A program made the translations under genes and the position numbers. The notes under the pieces were generated by a model, which had not been told where the DNA came from, did not search any database, and saw nothing but the letters and a program-made list of their open reading frames with translations. A stretch of DNA of 64,000 nucleotides from contig NC_092873.1 of the NCBI RefSeq assembly GCF_028372415.1, forward strand, positions 348,773,390 to 348,837,389, given 5' to 3'. The DNA is from Notamacropus eugenii. Its lineage: Eukaryota > Chordata > Mammalia > Diprotodontia > Macropodidae. Below are positions 1-9,889 of the stretch, piece by piece. Numbering within the stretch: position 1 is the first letter of the stretch; each line of letters begins with the position of its first letter.

Positions 1-189
1 CTATCGTTTTAAGCCTGGAGAAGGAAGTTTAATAATCAGTACTCTCCTCAAAATGTTGAACAAAGGATGCAGTATTAGACTCAGAGCCATTGGATATAAA
101 AAGCACAACTCTATGATATCTCCTTGAATTTTGTGGGAGAGGGTACTTGGATGGTTTTGTTTCTGTCTGGACTCGTGGTTTTATCAATT

Positions 190-300
190 CAATTCATCAA
201 GCACGTATTAAGCCTAGGTTGTGTGCCAGGCACAGTAAATACAAAGACAAAAACCACACAGTCCTGGCTCTCAAGAATCTTCCTTTATCTGGGAACTCCC
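190..300 (+). mobile_element. L2-like LINE 3' fragment
   Basis: It follows the pattern of an L2 3' end: a target-like ATTCAATTCA, then a variant of TTATTAAGC, then GTGTGCCAGGCAC and 'tacaaagacaaaaa'. It is diverged and therefore old. Confidence 0.5.
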
Positions 301-786
301 AGTATTGAAATTCCTGATGCAGATACAAATCAGCAAGTCATCCATAACTTATAAATCTTGACGAGTCGCCTAGGGCACTAAATGACTTTCTTATTCTCAT
401 AAGGCTAGATTTTCGAGGTAGGACTAGTGCCCAGGTTAATACCAATCTGGGAGGCCAGTCCTCTATCTACTATGTCTGGCTGCCTCTAACTTGGACAGAT
501 AACGGTAAAATATTCTAGTACACCTAATTATAGATGCTCATGAATCTTACGGACTCTTTGGCACAAGGGGCATCATCTTCTAACTACCACCTAGGGTTTA
601 TAAGGCCCTTCAGGACTGAAGATCCTTTGGCGGTAAAGAGCAATAACATGAGGATAGAAAATGTTATTTTATAACGTAATTATGGTCTGTAAAGCCTGCT
701 GGGCTTCTTCGCAGGTAAAAGCACTACACTAAAGAGAACTATTTATTGCTACTTTATTGAGAAGAGGTTATCCTCTGCACCGGGTA

Positions 787-809
787 TCTCTCTCTCTCTC
801 TCTCTCTCT
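787..809. repeat. (CT)n microsatellite
   Basis: An uninterrupted run of CT dinucleotides in NMT1 intron 1. Confidence 0.9.
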
Positions 810-1172
810 GCAGCTTTCCGTCTTTGGAGGACCCTGTGATGGGGATCCAAAATGCTGTGCCACAAAAATTAAAAACAAAAAACACCCCTCCCTCAGTTGG
901 GCCTGTAGCACGCTGAAGTACTACTGTAACAGAGAACTTTTATATAATAGGAGTATTGAATATCTCAGGCCCTGATTGCACAGTCTCCACCCCGGTAATT
1001 GACAAAGAAGGTAGCCAATCACCAGTCAGGATCCCACAGCCTTAGCAAATGAGAATACGAAGGTGGGGTTAGGCTGGGCTCCGGGATGTTCCCCATAACC
1101 CCCCTTCCCCCCTCCCCGAGAACCAGGTTGCGAAGAGACGGATTGGGAAGTGGGCTCGGAGGAACTCGTTAC

Positions 1173-1309
1173 CCCCGGTTGTAGCTGTTCTCCTCCTCGT
1201 TCTCGCAGTCGCTGCAGTGCTCATGGCCGTTCCCGTTCCCTTCCATCAGCTGCGGCGCCGGAGGCGGCGGCGGCGGCTGCTTCACTGCTGTCTCACTCTC
1301 ATCCGCCAT
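1173..1309 (-). CDS. NMT1: N-myristoyltransferase 1, coding exon 1
   Basis: NMT1 transfers myristate from myristoyl-CoA to the N-terminal glycine of target proteins in the cytosol. This minus-strand exon starts at ATG 1309-1307 and encodes 45 codons plus 2 nt. It begins [10 protein letters not shown], has a proline run, then [20 protein letters not shown] and SYNRG. From memory this matches the start of human NMT1 almost residue for residue, with a longer proline run here. It is the disordered leader before the catalytic domain, so no active-site residues are expected. The upstream in-frame ATG at 1354 is not favoured: the ATG at 1309 has a strong context (AAGATGG) and matches known NMT1. The exon ends at a GG|GTAACG donor (intron GT at 1172-1171), which is a phase 2 intron. 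All later exons lie outside the window, to the left. The gene faces away from DCAKD. Confidence 0.93.
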
Positions 1310-1315
1310 CTTGAG
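1304..1315 (-). promoter_or_regulatory. YY1-type site over the NMT1 start codon
   Basis: On the minus strand the start reads TCAAGATGGCGG, matching the YY1 consensus (AAGATGGCGG). YY1 sites overlapping the initiator region are common in housekeeping genes with short 5' UTRs. This suggests that NMT1 transcription starts very close upstream (right) of 1315. Confidence 0.6.
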
Positions 1316-1387
1316 TTGGGAGAGCCGGGCTCCGCGCCCCGCAACATGAGGCACCGCTATTGGACGAGGAGGAACCGGCGATGTTTT

Positions 1388-1402
1388 CTGGGCTTTGTAG
1401 TC
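1388..1402 (-). promoter_or_regulatory. ZNF143/Staf-type motif 1
   Basis: On the minus strand this reads GACTACAAAGCCCAG, close to the SBS consensus ACTACAATTCCCAG bound by ZNF143 and the THAP11/HCFC1 complex. Confidence 0.5.
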
Positions 1403-1465
1403 TTTACGGAAGGTAACGAACGGGTAGAAGGGGAGGGCTCATTTTCTGAAAACCGATCAGAACGG

Positions 1466-1480
1466 ACTACGTTACCCAGA
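1466..1480 (+). promoter_or_regulatory. ZNF143/Staf-type motif 2
   Basis: On the plus strand this reads ACTACGTTACCCAGA, a variant of the same consensus in the opposite orientation to motifs 1 and 3. Confidence 0.45.
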
Positions 1481-1615
1481 AATCACGAGGTCAGGGGGAG
1501 GATCGCTGCTAACAGTAAAGTCTTCTTGGAGGAGGGACAGTCCCCGGAGGTCTTCGGGATTCGAGGAAAGAGGGGCCTTAAAGGTGGGGGAGGGTAGACA
1601 CTTCCCTAAGAGTGG

Positions 1616-1635
1616 AATGCTGGGAGTTGTAGTTC
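1616..1635 (-). promoter_or_regulatory. ZNF143/Staf-type motif 3
   Basis: On the minus strand this reads GAACTACAACTCCCAGCATT, an almost ideal SBS element including the CAGCAT 3' half. It is the strongest of the three. Confidence 0.65.
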
Positions 1636-1766
1636 TCAGCCTACCTAGGGTACCCCACATGGACTTTTCCAAGACCTGAGGTTTGACTTTAACCTATCCT
1701 TTTCCAACCCAAGGTCCTAAGCGATCAGTTTATTTGCTACCGTTAATAACCGTTACCGTTCTGGGG

Positions 1767-2182
1767 TAAGTGAGAGAGGCCCGAGGGTGCGGACAGGAGG
1801 GGAATTCTCCAAGGCTGGCGTGTTTCTTAGAGGAAGTGTTTGGGGGGAGAGGACCAACTGTGTGGGGGATGGAGGGGAATGGAAGAGAGGTTCTTTTAGC
1901 CCAGAACTAAAAGCTCGGATGGACCTGTATCCAAAAGGTGAGGGCTAATCTATCCCTCTTCCCCCCCACTCCACTTGGTCCCTGAACATAGTGGAGCAGA
2001 TTAAATCCCGACGCCTACTAAACCCATCAATGTACGATAGGAGCAGCAGCTGTTTTACGGAGGGTGAGCTGGTTTCCCCTTCATAGTAGTTGGAGAGGTT
2101 CTTACATTGGTTATGATCGGTTTGGCTTCTTTGCGTCTTGAGGCTTGGGAGTTGGGTTAGGAGATTTAGCCCAATCACTGAA
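1767..2182. other. No recognised feature
   Basis: G-rich then mixed single-copy-looking sequence downstream of the shared promoter. No exon or repeat was recognised. Confidence 0.5.
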
Positions 2183-2325
2183 TCAGTAAGCATTTATTAA
2201 CAGCCCTTTGTGTGCTAGGCACTGTGCTAAGCGCTGGGGATACAAAGAAAGGTAAAAGACAGATCCTGCCCTCCAGAAGCTCACCAGCTAATGGACAAAC
2301 TGCTAACAATTATGAACAAGCAAGC
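2183..2325 (+). mobile_element. L2-like LINE 3' fragment
   Basis: It shows CATTTATTAACAG, GTGCTAGGCACTGTGCTAAG, CGCTGGGGATACAAAG and a 'ctccagaagctcac' block in the order typical of an L2 3' end. Confidence 0.7.
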
Positions 2326-2499
2326 TGTACACAAAATGAATAGGAAATAATCCACAGAGGGAAGGCACACTGCTGTGTGAGGTCACCTTTCTGACCTAGC
2401 CTGACCATTGCCAGGTGAAGGTGAAGTAGCCAGCATTTTATCTGAATTGTATCCTTTTTAGTCTTAAGAACAGTTTTTATTGCATTTGAAATAATTTTT

Positions 2500-2630
2500 C
2501 TTTTATGTGGAGCAATGGATAGAGCATTGAGCCTGGAGTTAGGATTATTGTGTTCAAATCCAGCCTCAAACACTTGCTAGCTGTATAACCCTGGACAAGT
2601 CACTTAACCTTAGTTTCCTCACCTACTTTC
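2500..2630 (+). mobile_element. tRNA-derived SINE (MAR1/WSINE type)
   Basis: It shows GCAATGGATAGAGCATTGAG, then TGTTCAAATCCAGCC (a B-box-like TTCAAATCC), then AAGTCACTTAACCTT and TTTCCTCA, the standard order in this marsupial SINE group. Confidence 0.75.
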
Positions 2631-2775
2631 CATCCTATTAACAGTCTCCTTACAACTCATCGAAGTGGTGGAGAAGGCTGGGTGAAGGGACCTGGGACCA
2701 AAGGCAGAGACATCACACTTAGATGAGGACAATGGCTAAGGAGCCTACCCCTTTGGCACTGAGTGACTGCCTAGC

Positions 2776-2930
2776 TCAGGGGTAGGGAACCTTCAACCTC
2801 GAGGCTGCATGTGACCCTCTAGGCAGACCCACAAGTGAGGCCCTTTGGCTGAATCCAAACTTCACAGAATAAATTCCCTTAATAAAAGGATTTGTTCTGT
2901 AAAATTTAACTGCAGAGAGCTCATAGTCAA
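2776..2930 (+). mobile_element. hAT-like non-autonomous DNA transposon, half copy
   Basis: It starts CAGGGGTAGGGAACC, followed by a CTCGAGGCTGCATGTGACC block and a mirror-like GTGAGGCCCTTTGGCTGAA segment. It resembles the left half of a palindromic hAT MITE. The right end is missing or replaced by the SINE that follows. Confidence 0.5.
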
Positions 2931-2936
2931 TAAAGC

Positions 2937-3100
2937 ATGATCCTGGGCAAGTCACTTAACCTTCATCTCACTGCAAAATGGGCATATAATAGCACCTATC
3001 TCCCAGGATTATTGTGAGGATCAAATGAGATAACTGTAGAGTGTTCTGCATAGTGCCCTTCATCTAATAAGTGCTATATAAATGTCAACTGTTGTTGAAT
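2937..3100 (+). mobile_element. MIR/CORE-SINE fragment
   Basis: It has the core and tail order of a CORE-SINE: CTGGGCAAGTCACTTAACC, AAAATGGGCATATAATAGCACC, GTGAGGATCAAATGAGATAA and TAAGTGCTATATAAATG. Confidence 0.75.
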
Positions 3101-3475
3101 GCAGCTAGCTAAGAACTGACCTTGCCAGATCCAAAGCTACCAGTTGCCTGAGGGAGACCTAAACCAGCTAAAAGAGGACCATCCAAACTAGTTTAAAAAA
3201 AAAAAAAAGAAAGAAAAGAGGACCAGCTGTTACCATTCCAAACTCCCTAGGCTTTGCTATGGACTATAAAAAACAACTTAACTGCTTGTGGAGGCTGTGG
3301 CTCCCTTGATGTTCCCACCCTATTGAAATGTATTTAAACCCTGCCCCTTTTGGGCACTCCAGGACTTTGTTGTCTTCTGGTGTCCCCCCAATTGCAATTC
3401 CTTTGCCTCTATTAAAAAATCTTTTTTTTTGCCACGTTGGTAGCCTTCTTTATTTCAGGTGGACGTATCTAACAC
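3100..3475 (+). mobile_element. Possible LTR fragment (endogenous retrovirus-like fossil)
   Basis: It has a TATA-like TATTTAAACC near 3328 and a poly(A)-signal-like ATTAAAA near 3409 with U5-like sequence after it, which is LTR-like spacing. No matching termini or target duplication were found, so the call is weak. Confidence 0.2.
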
Positions 3476-3483
3476 CATCATCT

Positions 3484-3585
3484 TCGTTATTAAATATTTA
3501 TTAGATGCCTACCATGGAAAGAGAAAGACAGTCCTTGCCTCCCCTCAGAGAACTCACAATTTAATTGAGGAAGACAACGCTTAAA
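3484..3585 (+). mobile_element. L2-like LINE 3' fragment
   Basis: TATTTATTAGATGCCTACCATG followed by a 'cagtccttgcctcccctcagagaactcaca' type block, as in L2 3' ends, but shortened. Confidence 0.5.
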
Positions 3586-3717
3586 AGGAAGCTGAAGAGA
3601 ATGGGGGGAGGGGGCAGTTCTTGGCTCTACTCTGCAAACAGTGGAACTGAGGCTTGTGATGAGGTGGAGTACCAAAGCTAATGGAATTTTATGGGATAAT
3701 GAAGTTTTCCCAATAAT

Positions 3718-3880
3718 AAAGTTATTGTTGTTGTGTTCTTTGTTTTCGAAGAGGGTCATGACTTGGAGGGGTGAGGAATGATGACATGACTTGCAGTTGA
3801 CTTTGATTTGAGTAACACAACCTGTGAGTAGACTGAGCTTCTTGAATGGAGACCCAGCCAGTTGGGTAACTCAGTTCACC
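3718..3880 (-). mobile_element. Marsupial SINE-like repeat, 3' end
   Basis: It starts with a GTTGTTGTGTTCTTTG-type end followed by TCGAAGAGGGTCATGACTTG. The same end appears in the opposite orientation at about 8545. I recall this as a common marsupial repeat, but the family name is uncertain. Confidence 0.45.
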
Positions 3881-4018
3881 CCCTCCCTCTTCCTCTTTCT
3901 CTCCTTCTCCCTCTCTGTCTTCCTCTCTATCTCCCTTTCCCTCTCCCTCTCCCTCTTTCCCTCTCTCCTTCTCCCTCTCCTTCTTCCCTCTCCCTCTCCT
4001 CCTTCTCTCTCTTCTCCA
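3880..4018. repeat. CT/CCCTCT-rich low-complexity tract
   Basis: Pyrimidine-only runs of CCCTCT and CTTCCTCT units. The long reading frames across it on both strands are low-complexity and not genes. Confidence 0.85.
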
Positions 4019-4019
4019 A

Positions 4020-4590
4020 AGGAAGGTAAATTTCAATAATGGAATATCTGGGACATGGTGGAAAAGTCTGAGAAGTCCCAAAGTAGTGCATCCTACTTTG
4101 AAAGAAATGAGGGGATGTTCTGAGGTGAATGAACTTCTTGGCATCTTCTGGAAAGAGGAAGGATATCGAATCTTTGTAGTATTGGAATTGTGAATTGTCT
4201 TGGCCACATGTGTACCCTACACATGTTTTTCATAAGTCTGGTGTACTCTTCTTCCTGGAGGGACTGTGTGTTCATGAGACTGTGCCTCTGATAATCGGGA
4301 GAAATGCTTTGTAACTCCTGACCTTGCTATGTCATATGAGTTCTTTGCTAAAAAACTGAATCTACTAATGAGTAAAGGGAAGTCCACCAGCAAGAGCTCA
4401 TGTTCTAGTATTTAGGAAAATAGTCATCCATAGGGTTGTCCATAGGACTCAGGGATAGTAACAACCACCCTCTAGAGACCCAACCTGTTGCTGGTGGTGT
4501 GTCATGTCCTGTTTGGAATGTTATGCTATTAACATGTATTCTGAGCTCTGGAAGTTCACAGCATGTCCTGAATTTATTTTTAATTAAAAT
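4020..4590. other. No recognised feature
   Basis: AT-moderate sequence with no recognised repeat or exon. It may be an old, unidentified repeat. Confidence 0.4.
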
Positions 4591-4600
4591 AAACTTTTAT

Positions 4601-5400
4601 TTTTTTTTCTATTCCAGGACAGCTTTCTTTTAACTCATTTTAAAATTGATCCTTTTGATATCTTCAGAATTATTTAAAAACTTTTTAGATCATAATCTGT
4701 CTGATCTTCCTACCCTTCTGGAAGTCACCTTCTAGATGGTCATAATAGGGTGAGACTGAGGCTCTCTTACTACAGGAGAATATTGTCAGTTCTCGTCTTC
4801 AGTCCTACTCTCATTCTCTTCTCTTATATCCCTAAACTCAGCAGTATTCACATTTATCAGATCACTGTTATTAGACTCAGTGTCACATTCAGATTTAATG
4901 ACTTCCATGGTGCTGTTGACCTCATTCTTAGTAACACTTTCCTTCCATTGAATATTAGTTTTTTCACTGTTTTTCTTGACTTGTAGACTTCATGCTTTAA
5001 AAAAAAATCTTCATATTCTCTTTTGTCTTGCAGAAAAGTCTTGTCTTTGTGCTTTATGGTTCTTTTGTGCTCTGATGTGAAAGAATTAGGTTAAGATAAG
5101 TTAATTTTTCTTTTATATTATTTTCTCTTAGATTTTCTGTCTTGTTCTCTATCCCAGCTTTTTCTTCTATGTTTATATGATTTTCAGTTTTGGCTTTTTG
5201 ATCTGCTTCAGTCTTGTTTATAAGATTTAACTTTAGGCTCAACTAGGAGATCTGAACATTCTAGTTTTGAAGCAGTCCTATTTGTTTTTTTTCTTCTGAA
5301 CTTCCTTCTGTTTTCTTCTGTGCATTTTCTTTTAAATGAATGGTTGTTGATACAAACAGAATCCCCCATCACCTCAGGTCAAGTGGTAGATTGCCTACAA
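4601..5400 (-). pseudogene. Probable processed pseudogene, parent gene not recognised
   Basis: In minus-strand sense the segment ends in an A-run (T-run at 4601-4608 on the plus strand). Upstream of that are two stretches that read like real protein. One, at about 4789-4970, is acidic and serine/asparagine-rich and stops at 4786-4788. The other, at about 5054-5280, is lysine/glutamate/asparagine-rich. They lie in different frames with stops between them, as expected of a decayed intronless copy of a charged, nuclear-type protein. I cannot name the parent. No target duplication was found. It could instead be an unrecognised repeat. Confidence 0.35.
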
Positions 5401-5769
5401 GAGACTTCTGACCTGTCAGCTACTTTGTCATAGGTGAGCCAGACCTATGATGGAGATTGGTGATGACTTTGGAGATTCCATCTTCTGTGCGATGAACCTG
5501 ATGCTTCTTGTGTTGTTCCTGGTCATTATGAATGTCATTTGCAAGAAGATCTGCTATGACCTGGCCCTGGTAATACTATCACTGGATGAATTTTTTACTT
5601 AAAAAACACCTGTATTGTTTATGTTTTTATGATTTGTGTTGAACTCCTCCTCCATAACTGCTTGTGCTAGCTTCTTCTTGAAATCTGAAGAATGCAGAGG
5701 TAAGGGAGGATATTTTATCTTCAGTGTATCCTTTTTAATATGAAATACAGTTGCATATATATACATATG

Positions 5770-6313
5770 TGTGGGGTACAGCGACCTTTACTCAAATTAA
5801 ACTCAGAAGCTTCTCAAGGTAGAAGGCAAAAAGGAATTTATTACTGTCTCATGAGAAGAGGTGCTTCCTGGAAGACTATGGGCAGTGTCAGCAAACGAGT
5901 GCACCTGCTCAGAGCTGAGTACAATATGATATAGTCCCTGATGTGGAAGCCCACTAGCCTCTCTTCCCATTGGCTGGGAATCCAGGAGTACAGTCTAAGC
6001 GTGGTGAATCTACCCCAGAGACAAAGAACACAAAGAACTTGGAAAGGATTGTTGCTCACCAGTGAGGGTTTTTGTGACCAAATATGGAACTTAAGGGAAA
6101 AGTGCTGATGTGGAACAAGGGGGTGGTGAAGGGGAAGTGAAGGGGGGATGGGTACACCAGGTCGCATGACTGGAACTTTGGAGGTTCTCCTCCATCCCTG
6201 AGCATTTTATTTGCCTAAGGCAGACACTTAGTTATTTTAACTTTGGCAAGAAGAGTGGGGGTTTTGGAGAATTCATGCCTGAGGGTCTTCACTTAACCTG
6301 ATTTCACTCAACA
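5770..6313 (-). mobile_element. Solo LTR of an endogenous retrovirus (fossil)
   Basis: Read on the minus strand it begins TGTTGAGTG and ends TACCCCACA, giving TGT...ACA termini about 544 bp apart. An AATAAA signal lies about 65 bp before the end, at the expected R/U5 position. No internal retroviral sequence is next to it, so it is a lone LTR, probably from recombination between two LTRs. The flanks are TA/TG-rich, so a target duplication cannot be told. The family is uncertain. Confidence 0.5.
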
Positions 6314-6372
6314 TTTATACATATATGTGTGTGTGTATGTGTGTGTATATATACTAATATATATATTAATGT
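6314..6372. repeat. (TG)n(TA)n microsatellite
   Basis: Alternating GTGTGTGT and ATATATAT runs directly beside the solo LTR. Confidence 0.85.
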
Positions 6373-7400
6373 CTCACTGCATTCTAATCCTGAACCAGTA
6401 TCACTGGATTGGTCTGAATTAGGCCTGTCCAGAATACCATCTCTTAGGAATCACCTCTCCTACTCCTCACCCTAGTATTTCCATCTGGGATCCAACTGCA
6501 ATAGAAACTCATCTTTATTGAGCTAGGCATGCACCACTCCTGGTTTAGATCCCTTAAAAGAGCTAAAGGGTGGTCATCATCTGAGGCCTCTTTACTGACT
6601 TTATTGGCTTTTCAAAAGTAAATGGTTTATGGGCTTCCCAAACTGAGAGAAAACTTCAGGGAGGGGTTCTGCATTGGTTATTTGGGAGGCTGCCCTCAGC
6701 ATCATCTTCTGCTCTTGTCGAAGCTCCTCTGTGGTAAAAGCCTTCCTATCCTCATGCCTCTCCTTCCCCTATCCAGCAGTCATAAATGAATGCATCTGTG
6801 GCTCTCTCATTAGCAGGGGTGATTTCCAGTTCTTATCCTTACTCCTCCCATTCTCTTCCCTATATCCTTGATCTCAGCAGGACTGAGCATATTTTCCAGC
6901 TTGACCTCTGGGCTAGAGAACATAGCCATGTAACCTGTTGGTTCCCACTCTCATCACTATTGCCTCTTATTTGTACTTTTACCAAGTCCATCAGCTGTCC
7001 CTCTGCTTAAAAAAAAAAGACAAAAAGTCTTTTCTTCAGTTATTGAATGTTCAGAGTTTACTCATTTCATTTTCCCTATGCTGGTGATCCAGTTTTCCAA
7101 CATCATTAACAATAAAAAAACAAATGTTAATCTTGGCATTATCTTTATCCTCCATATCAACCTCCTTTAGCACCTACCAGGCTAATCCATCTGGGCCAGT
7201 GTGTGCCCTCCCCCTCCCCATCCCATTGAGAGGACTTGTCCACTGAAGTCAGAGGATACTTTCCTCCATTTCAATTATGAAGATCTTGAGCTCATTCTGA
7301 TCTAATCTAGCTAATTAACACCAAATGTATGCCAAATACAACTCAGGTTAGGCCAGTGGTTCAGGCTTGGGATTGGAACAAAATGACATACTTGCAAACC
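6373..7400. other. No recognised feature
   Basis: Mixed sequence. The reading frames here lack recognisable domains. An A-run at about 7009-7017 hints at an old retro-inserted piece, but nothing can be named. Confidence 0.4.
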
Positions 7401-7404
7401 AAAG

Positions 7405-7560
7405 GTGTCAAACTCTGACTAGATAGGAGTAAAGCTAGGACCAGATTAAGATGTAATTAGAATATGTTTAATAAAATAAATAAAACTACAGTCCAACATA
7501 CATGATGTTAATTTGTGTTTTTTCCTAAGTCAATTCATGGCAAAGATATGCTTCTAATTT
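7405..7560 (+). mobile_element. hAT-like MITE fragment
   Basis: It has GGTGTCAAACTC near the start, an AATAAAATAAATAAAACTA block, and 'gttaatttgtgttttttcctaagtcaat'-type sequence. I associate this order with an old mammalian hAT MITE. Both ends are unclear. Confidence 0.4.
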
Positions 7561-7949
7561 GAGTTTAAAATCACAGTTGTAGACCACTTTACCAAAAGTT
7601 TACTTATTAACAATAGCACTTTCAGTCAGCAAGGGTACTGCACTAACTAGTTCCATAGATAAATTCCCCCTCATTTCCATGTGGGAAATGCATCTGATCA
7701 AGTGGGTGTATCTAGTCAGATAGGAGTGGTGACTTGAATTTTACTTTTTAATGATATGAAGAGGCTAAGCTGTCTTTTTATATTTATGGCAGTGGTATAT
7801 CTATCAAGTCTGAGGGACTCTGGTCTACCTGTGGGCTGTTTTTTTAATGTCATGGATGAAAGGAAAGTGGAGTCAACTTCTTGAACCCTAGACCAGTTAA
7901 GCTTTGAGGACAATTTCCCTGCGTTTGGAGGAAAAAAAAAAACTAGTGA

Positions 7950-8565
7950 AGACCACATGTAATGGACTCTACTACACCTTTCATTATCTCCTGGGATATA
8001 GAAGTTGTTTGGGGTGGCCTTGCATGTCTGGTGTCAGGACTTGCCAAGTCCATTTCAGGGCTGCTCATCATTTGATGTCCGCCTGTCACTCAACTCTGAT
8101 ATGTAACTCTAGGAAGCTGTAGCATGCTCAGTGCCCACATCCTGGTAAACCATCTCAGCAGAAGTTCTGAACCAGATTGAGGGTAGCCAAAAAGCCTCAA
8201 AGCCTTCAGTGAGTTAGGGAGATGTCAACCCCAAGCTTAAAAAGACTTCCCCCATTGGAATGGGTGGATGACAACAATTTGTTTCAATGGCTGTGAAGGA
8301 GGTTAAAGCAGGTGCTGCCTAAGGCCCAGAGTTTGTTCAGGCCATTCGACATTGAAGACACTAAGTTCATCTACTGTATCCTGGGCCATTACCAGTCATC
8401 TTGACTTTTGTCCTGTCACTGGACTTTGATGACTTAGGAAGAGAGAATGAGATTGACAACTTTGTGCAATTCTGCCTCACTTATATCCAATTCATGAGCC
8501 AGTCAAGGACATCACTCCATGATGTCATTGTACCTCTTTGAAAGGAAGAATGAACAACATTATTT
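7950..8565 (+). mobile_element. Long marsupial SINE-like repeat (same end as at 3718)
   Basis: The segment ends CTCTTTGAAAGGAAGAATGA then ACAACA, which is the reverse complement, allowing for divergence, of the end at 3718-3760. Inner blocks include TGACTTTTGTCCTGTCACTG and CTCACTTATATCCAATTCA. I remember this as an abundant marsupial repeat. RTE-linked origin is a guess. Confidence 0.45.
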
Positions 8566-9063
8566 CCCTTGATTGTAAGCCCCTTGAGAACAGGTATCTC
8601 CTCCTGCTCATCTTTGTTTCCTTTGCTATCTTTCTGGATAAAGTAGGTAGAAAAAAAATGGTTAACACCTTCTGGGCTGCAAAGTGAAGTATGGAGAAAA
8701 ACATAAATATTCTTATGGAGCACAGAAAATGATTCTAAAGTCAGTTCCAAAAGAGAACTTTCCAGAATGTCAAAAATGCTAAATTTCATAAAAATATAAA
8801 CAATACAGTCACTTTTTTGTTGTGCCTGGGAAGGCTGGTTGAAGGCTAACTCTGGCAGGGACCTTTTCTTAGAGTGAGTGTCTTATGTGCTTGGTTTTTC
8901 TTTGAAGTGGATGGCTGGTAGTTGAAATTGTAAAACAGAGGAAATTTGGTTTTGTTGCACCTTTTCCCAGCATCCTACCTCCTGCCTAGTTTTTTTTTTA
9001 ATTATAGCAGTACTTTGCTTTCAGATAACTGTCATAATCCCCATTAAAATTAATTCAATTTGT

Positions 9064-9305
9064 ATTCATTCAATAAATATTGAGAACTACGTACAAGGCA
9101 CAGTATTGGACTTTGTGGAGCCTACAAAGAAATAGTAATAATCCATCTTGGAGAAAGACACACATGAAAATTTAAATAACAACACAAAGGATTGGAATGT
9201 ATAGTACAGGCAGAGCTGTAGGAGTCCAATAAAGAGAGAGATGACTGCGCTAGGTCTTTCAGGGAAGGCGTTATAGAGGAAATTAGACTTTATCTTGACT
9301 TGCAA
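9064..9305 (+). mobile_element. L2-like LINE 3' end
   Basis: ATTCAATAAATATTGAGAAC, then AAGGCACAGTATTGGAC, then TCAGGGAAGGCGTTATAGAG and 'gacttgcaaagatgag', the usual order of an L2 3' end. Confidence 0.65.
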
Positions 9306-9309
9306 AGAT

Positions 9310-9590
9310 GAGTGGGGTAATAGCCAACGTTTATATAGTGCTTAAGGTTTGCAAAGCAATGTACACGTTATTTTATTTGATACCATTAAGACTGTGGAGG
9401 AGGAACAGCAGTCTCAGCGAAGGTGAGAGGGTAGGACAGGCTGGATCAGATTTAGAAGTGGAAGGGGCCTTAGAGATCACCGATTCCAGCATGCTCATTT
9501 TACCGATGAGGTGTGTAAGGAACATTTCCAGAGAGGCTTTCTCAACATCACACAGTTACTAAGTTGCAACTCCCGGATCCCAGTTCTCTG
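9310..9590 (-). mobile_element. CORE-SINE / MIR remains
   Basis: Blocks CAACGTTTATATAGTGCTTA and AAGGTTTGCAAAGCA, then GGGGCCTTAGAGATCACC and CATTTTACCGATGAGG, then CATCACACAGTTACTAAG. At least two merged MIR-type SINE pieces in minus orientation. Confidence 0.6.
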
Positions 9591-9889
9591 ACTCTAAAGG
9601 AACTTTTCCCAAGTAACAGTTGCTAAATTTACTCGATAGGAGGAGGTGGAATTAGAAACTTGCGCTACATTCTAGTTTACGATTATTTCATGATTAGCCC
9701 TGTATTGCCCTGTAATTGGTAAACGGGCATCCCTCTTATTTTTGCAACTAGAAGGTAAACTACTCTGGAGAGGCTGAGACTCAGTCCTCTACTGGAGTAG
9801 GCTGGGCACTAAAGAAAACTCGTTTGATGGATTCTCCCACTCACTTTCTTTCATTTACTCTCTCCTTCCATCCTCTACTTTAACCCCAG

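Larger units (their letters stand above)
1..1172 (-). other. NMT1: NMT1 intron 1 (partial)
   Basis: This is the sequence downstream, in NMT1 sense, of the exon 1 splice donor. No further NMT1 exon is seen, so exon 2 must lie left of the window. It contains an L2-like piece at about 190-300, a short CT microsatellite at 787-809 and a C-rich run near 1098-1118. The remainder shows nothing I recognise. Confidence 0.8.
1310..1766. promoter_or_regulatory. Bidirectional NMT1/DCAKD promoter region
   Basis: This GC-rich, TATA-less stretch lies between the divergent genes. It has an inverted CCAAT box (ATTGG, about 1359), three ZNF143/Staf-type motifs, and on the plus strand a good splice donor (G|GTAAGTGAG, GT at 1766). 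That donor could end a non-coding first exon of DCAKD. The two genes are also head to head in placental mammals, where I recall them starting a few hundred bases apart. The exon and start sites here are inferred, since no transcript data are available. Confidence 0.6.

Noticed and set aside
1217-1597. A 126-codon plus-strand frame with an arginine run across the NMT1 promoter.
   Set aside because: It is antisense to NMT1 exon 1 and made of GC-rich CGG/CGC codons, so it is a shadow frame.
3722-4207. A 161-codon minus frame rich in R/E/G.
   Set aside because: Its bulk is a translated CT-rich low-complexity tract with a SINE end.
5447-5602. A 51-codon plus-strand frame beginning MMEIGDDFGD with a hydrophobic middle, like a small membrane protein.
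   Set aside because: It lies next to, and antisense to, the probable retrocopy, has no recognised relative, no supporting promoter, and a stop just upstream. A chance frame is more likely. A search for the same frame in other marsupials would decide.
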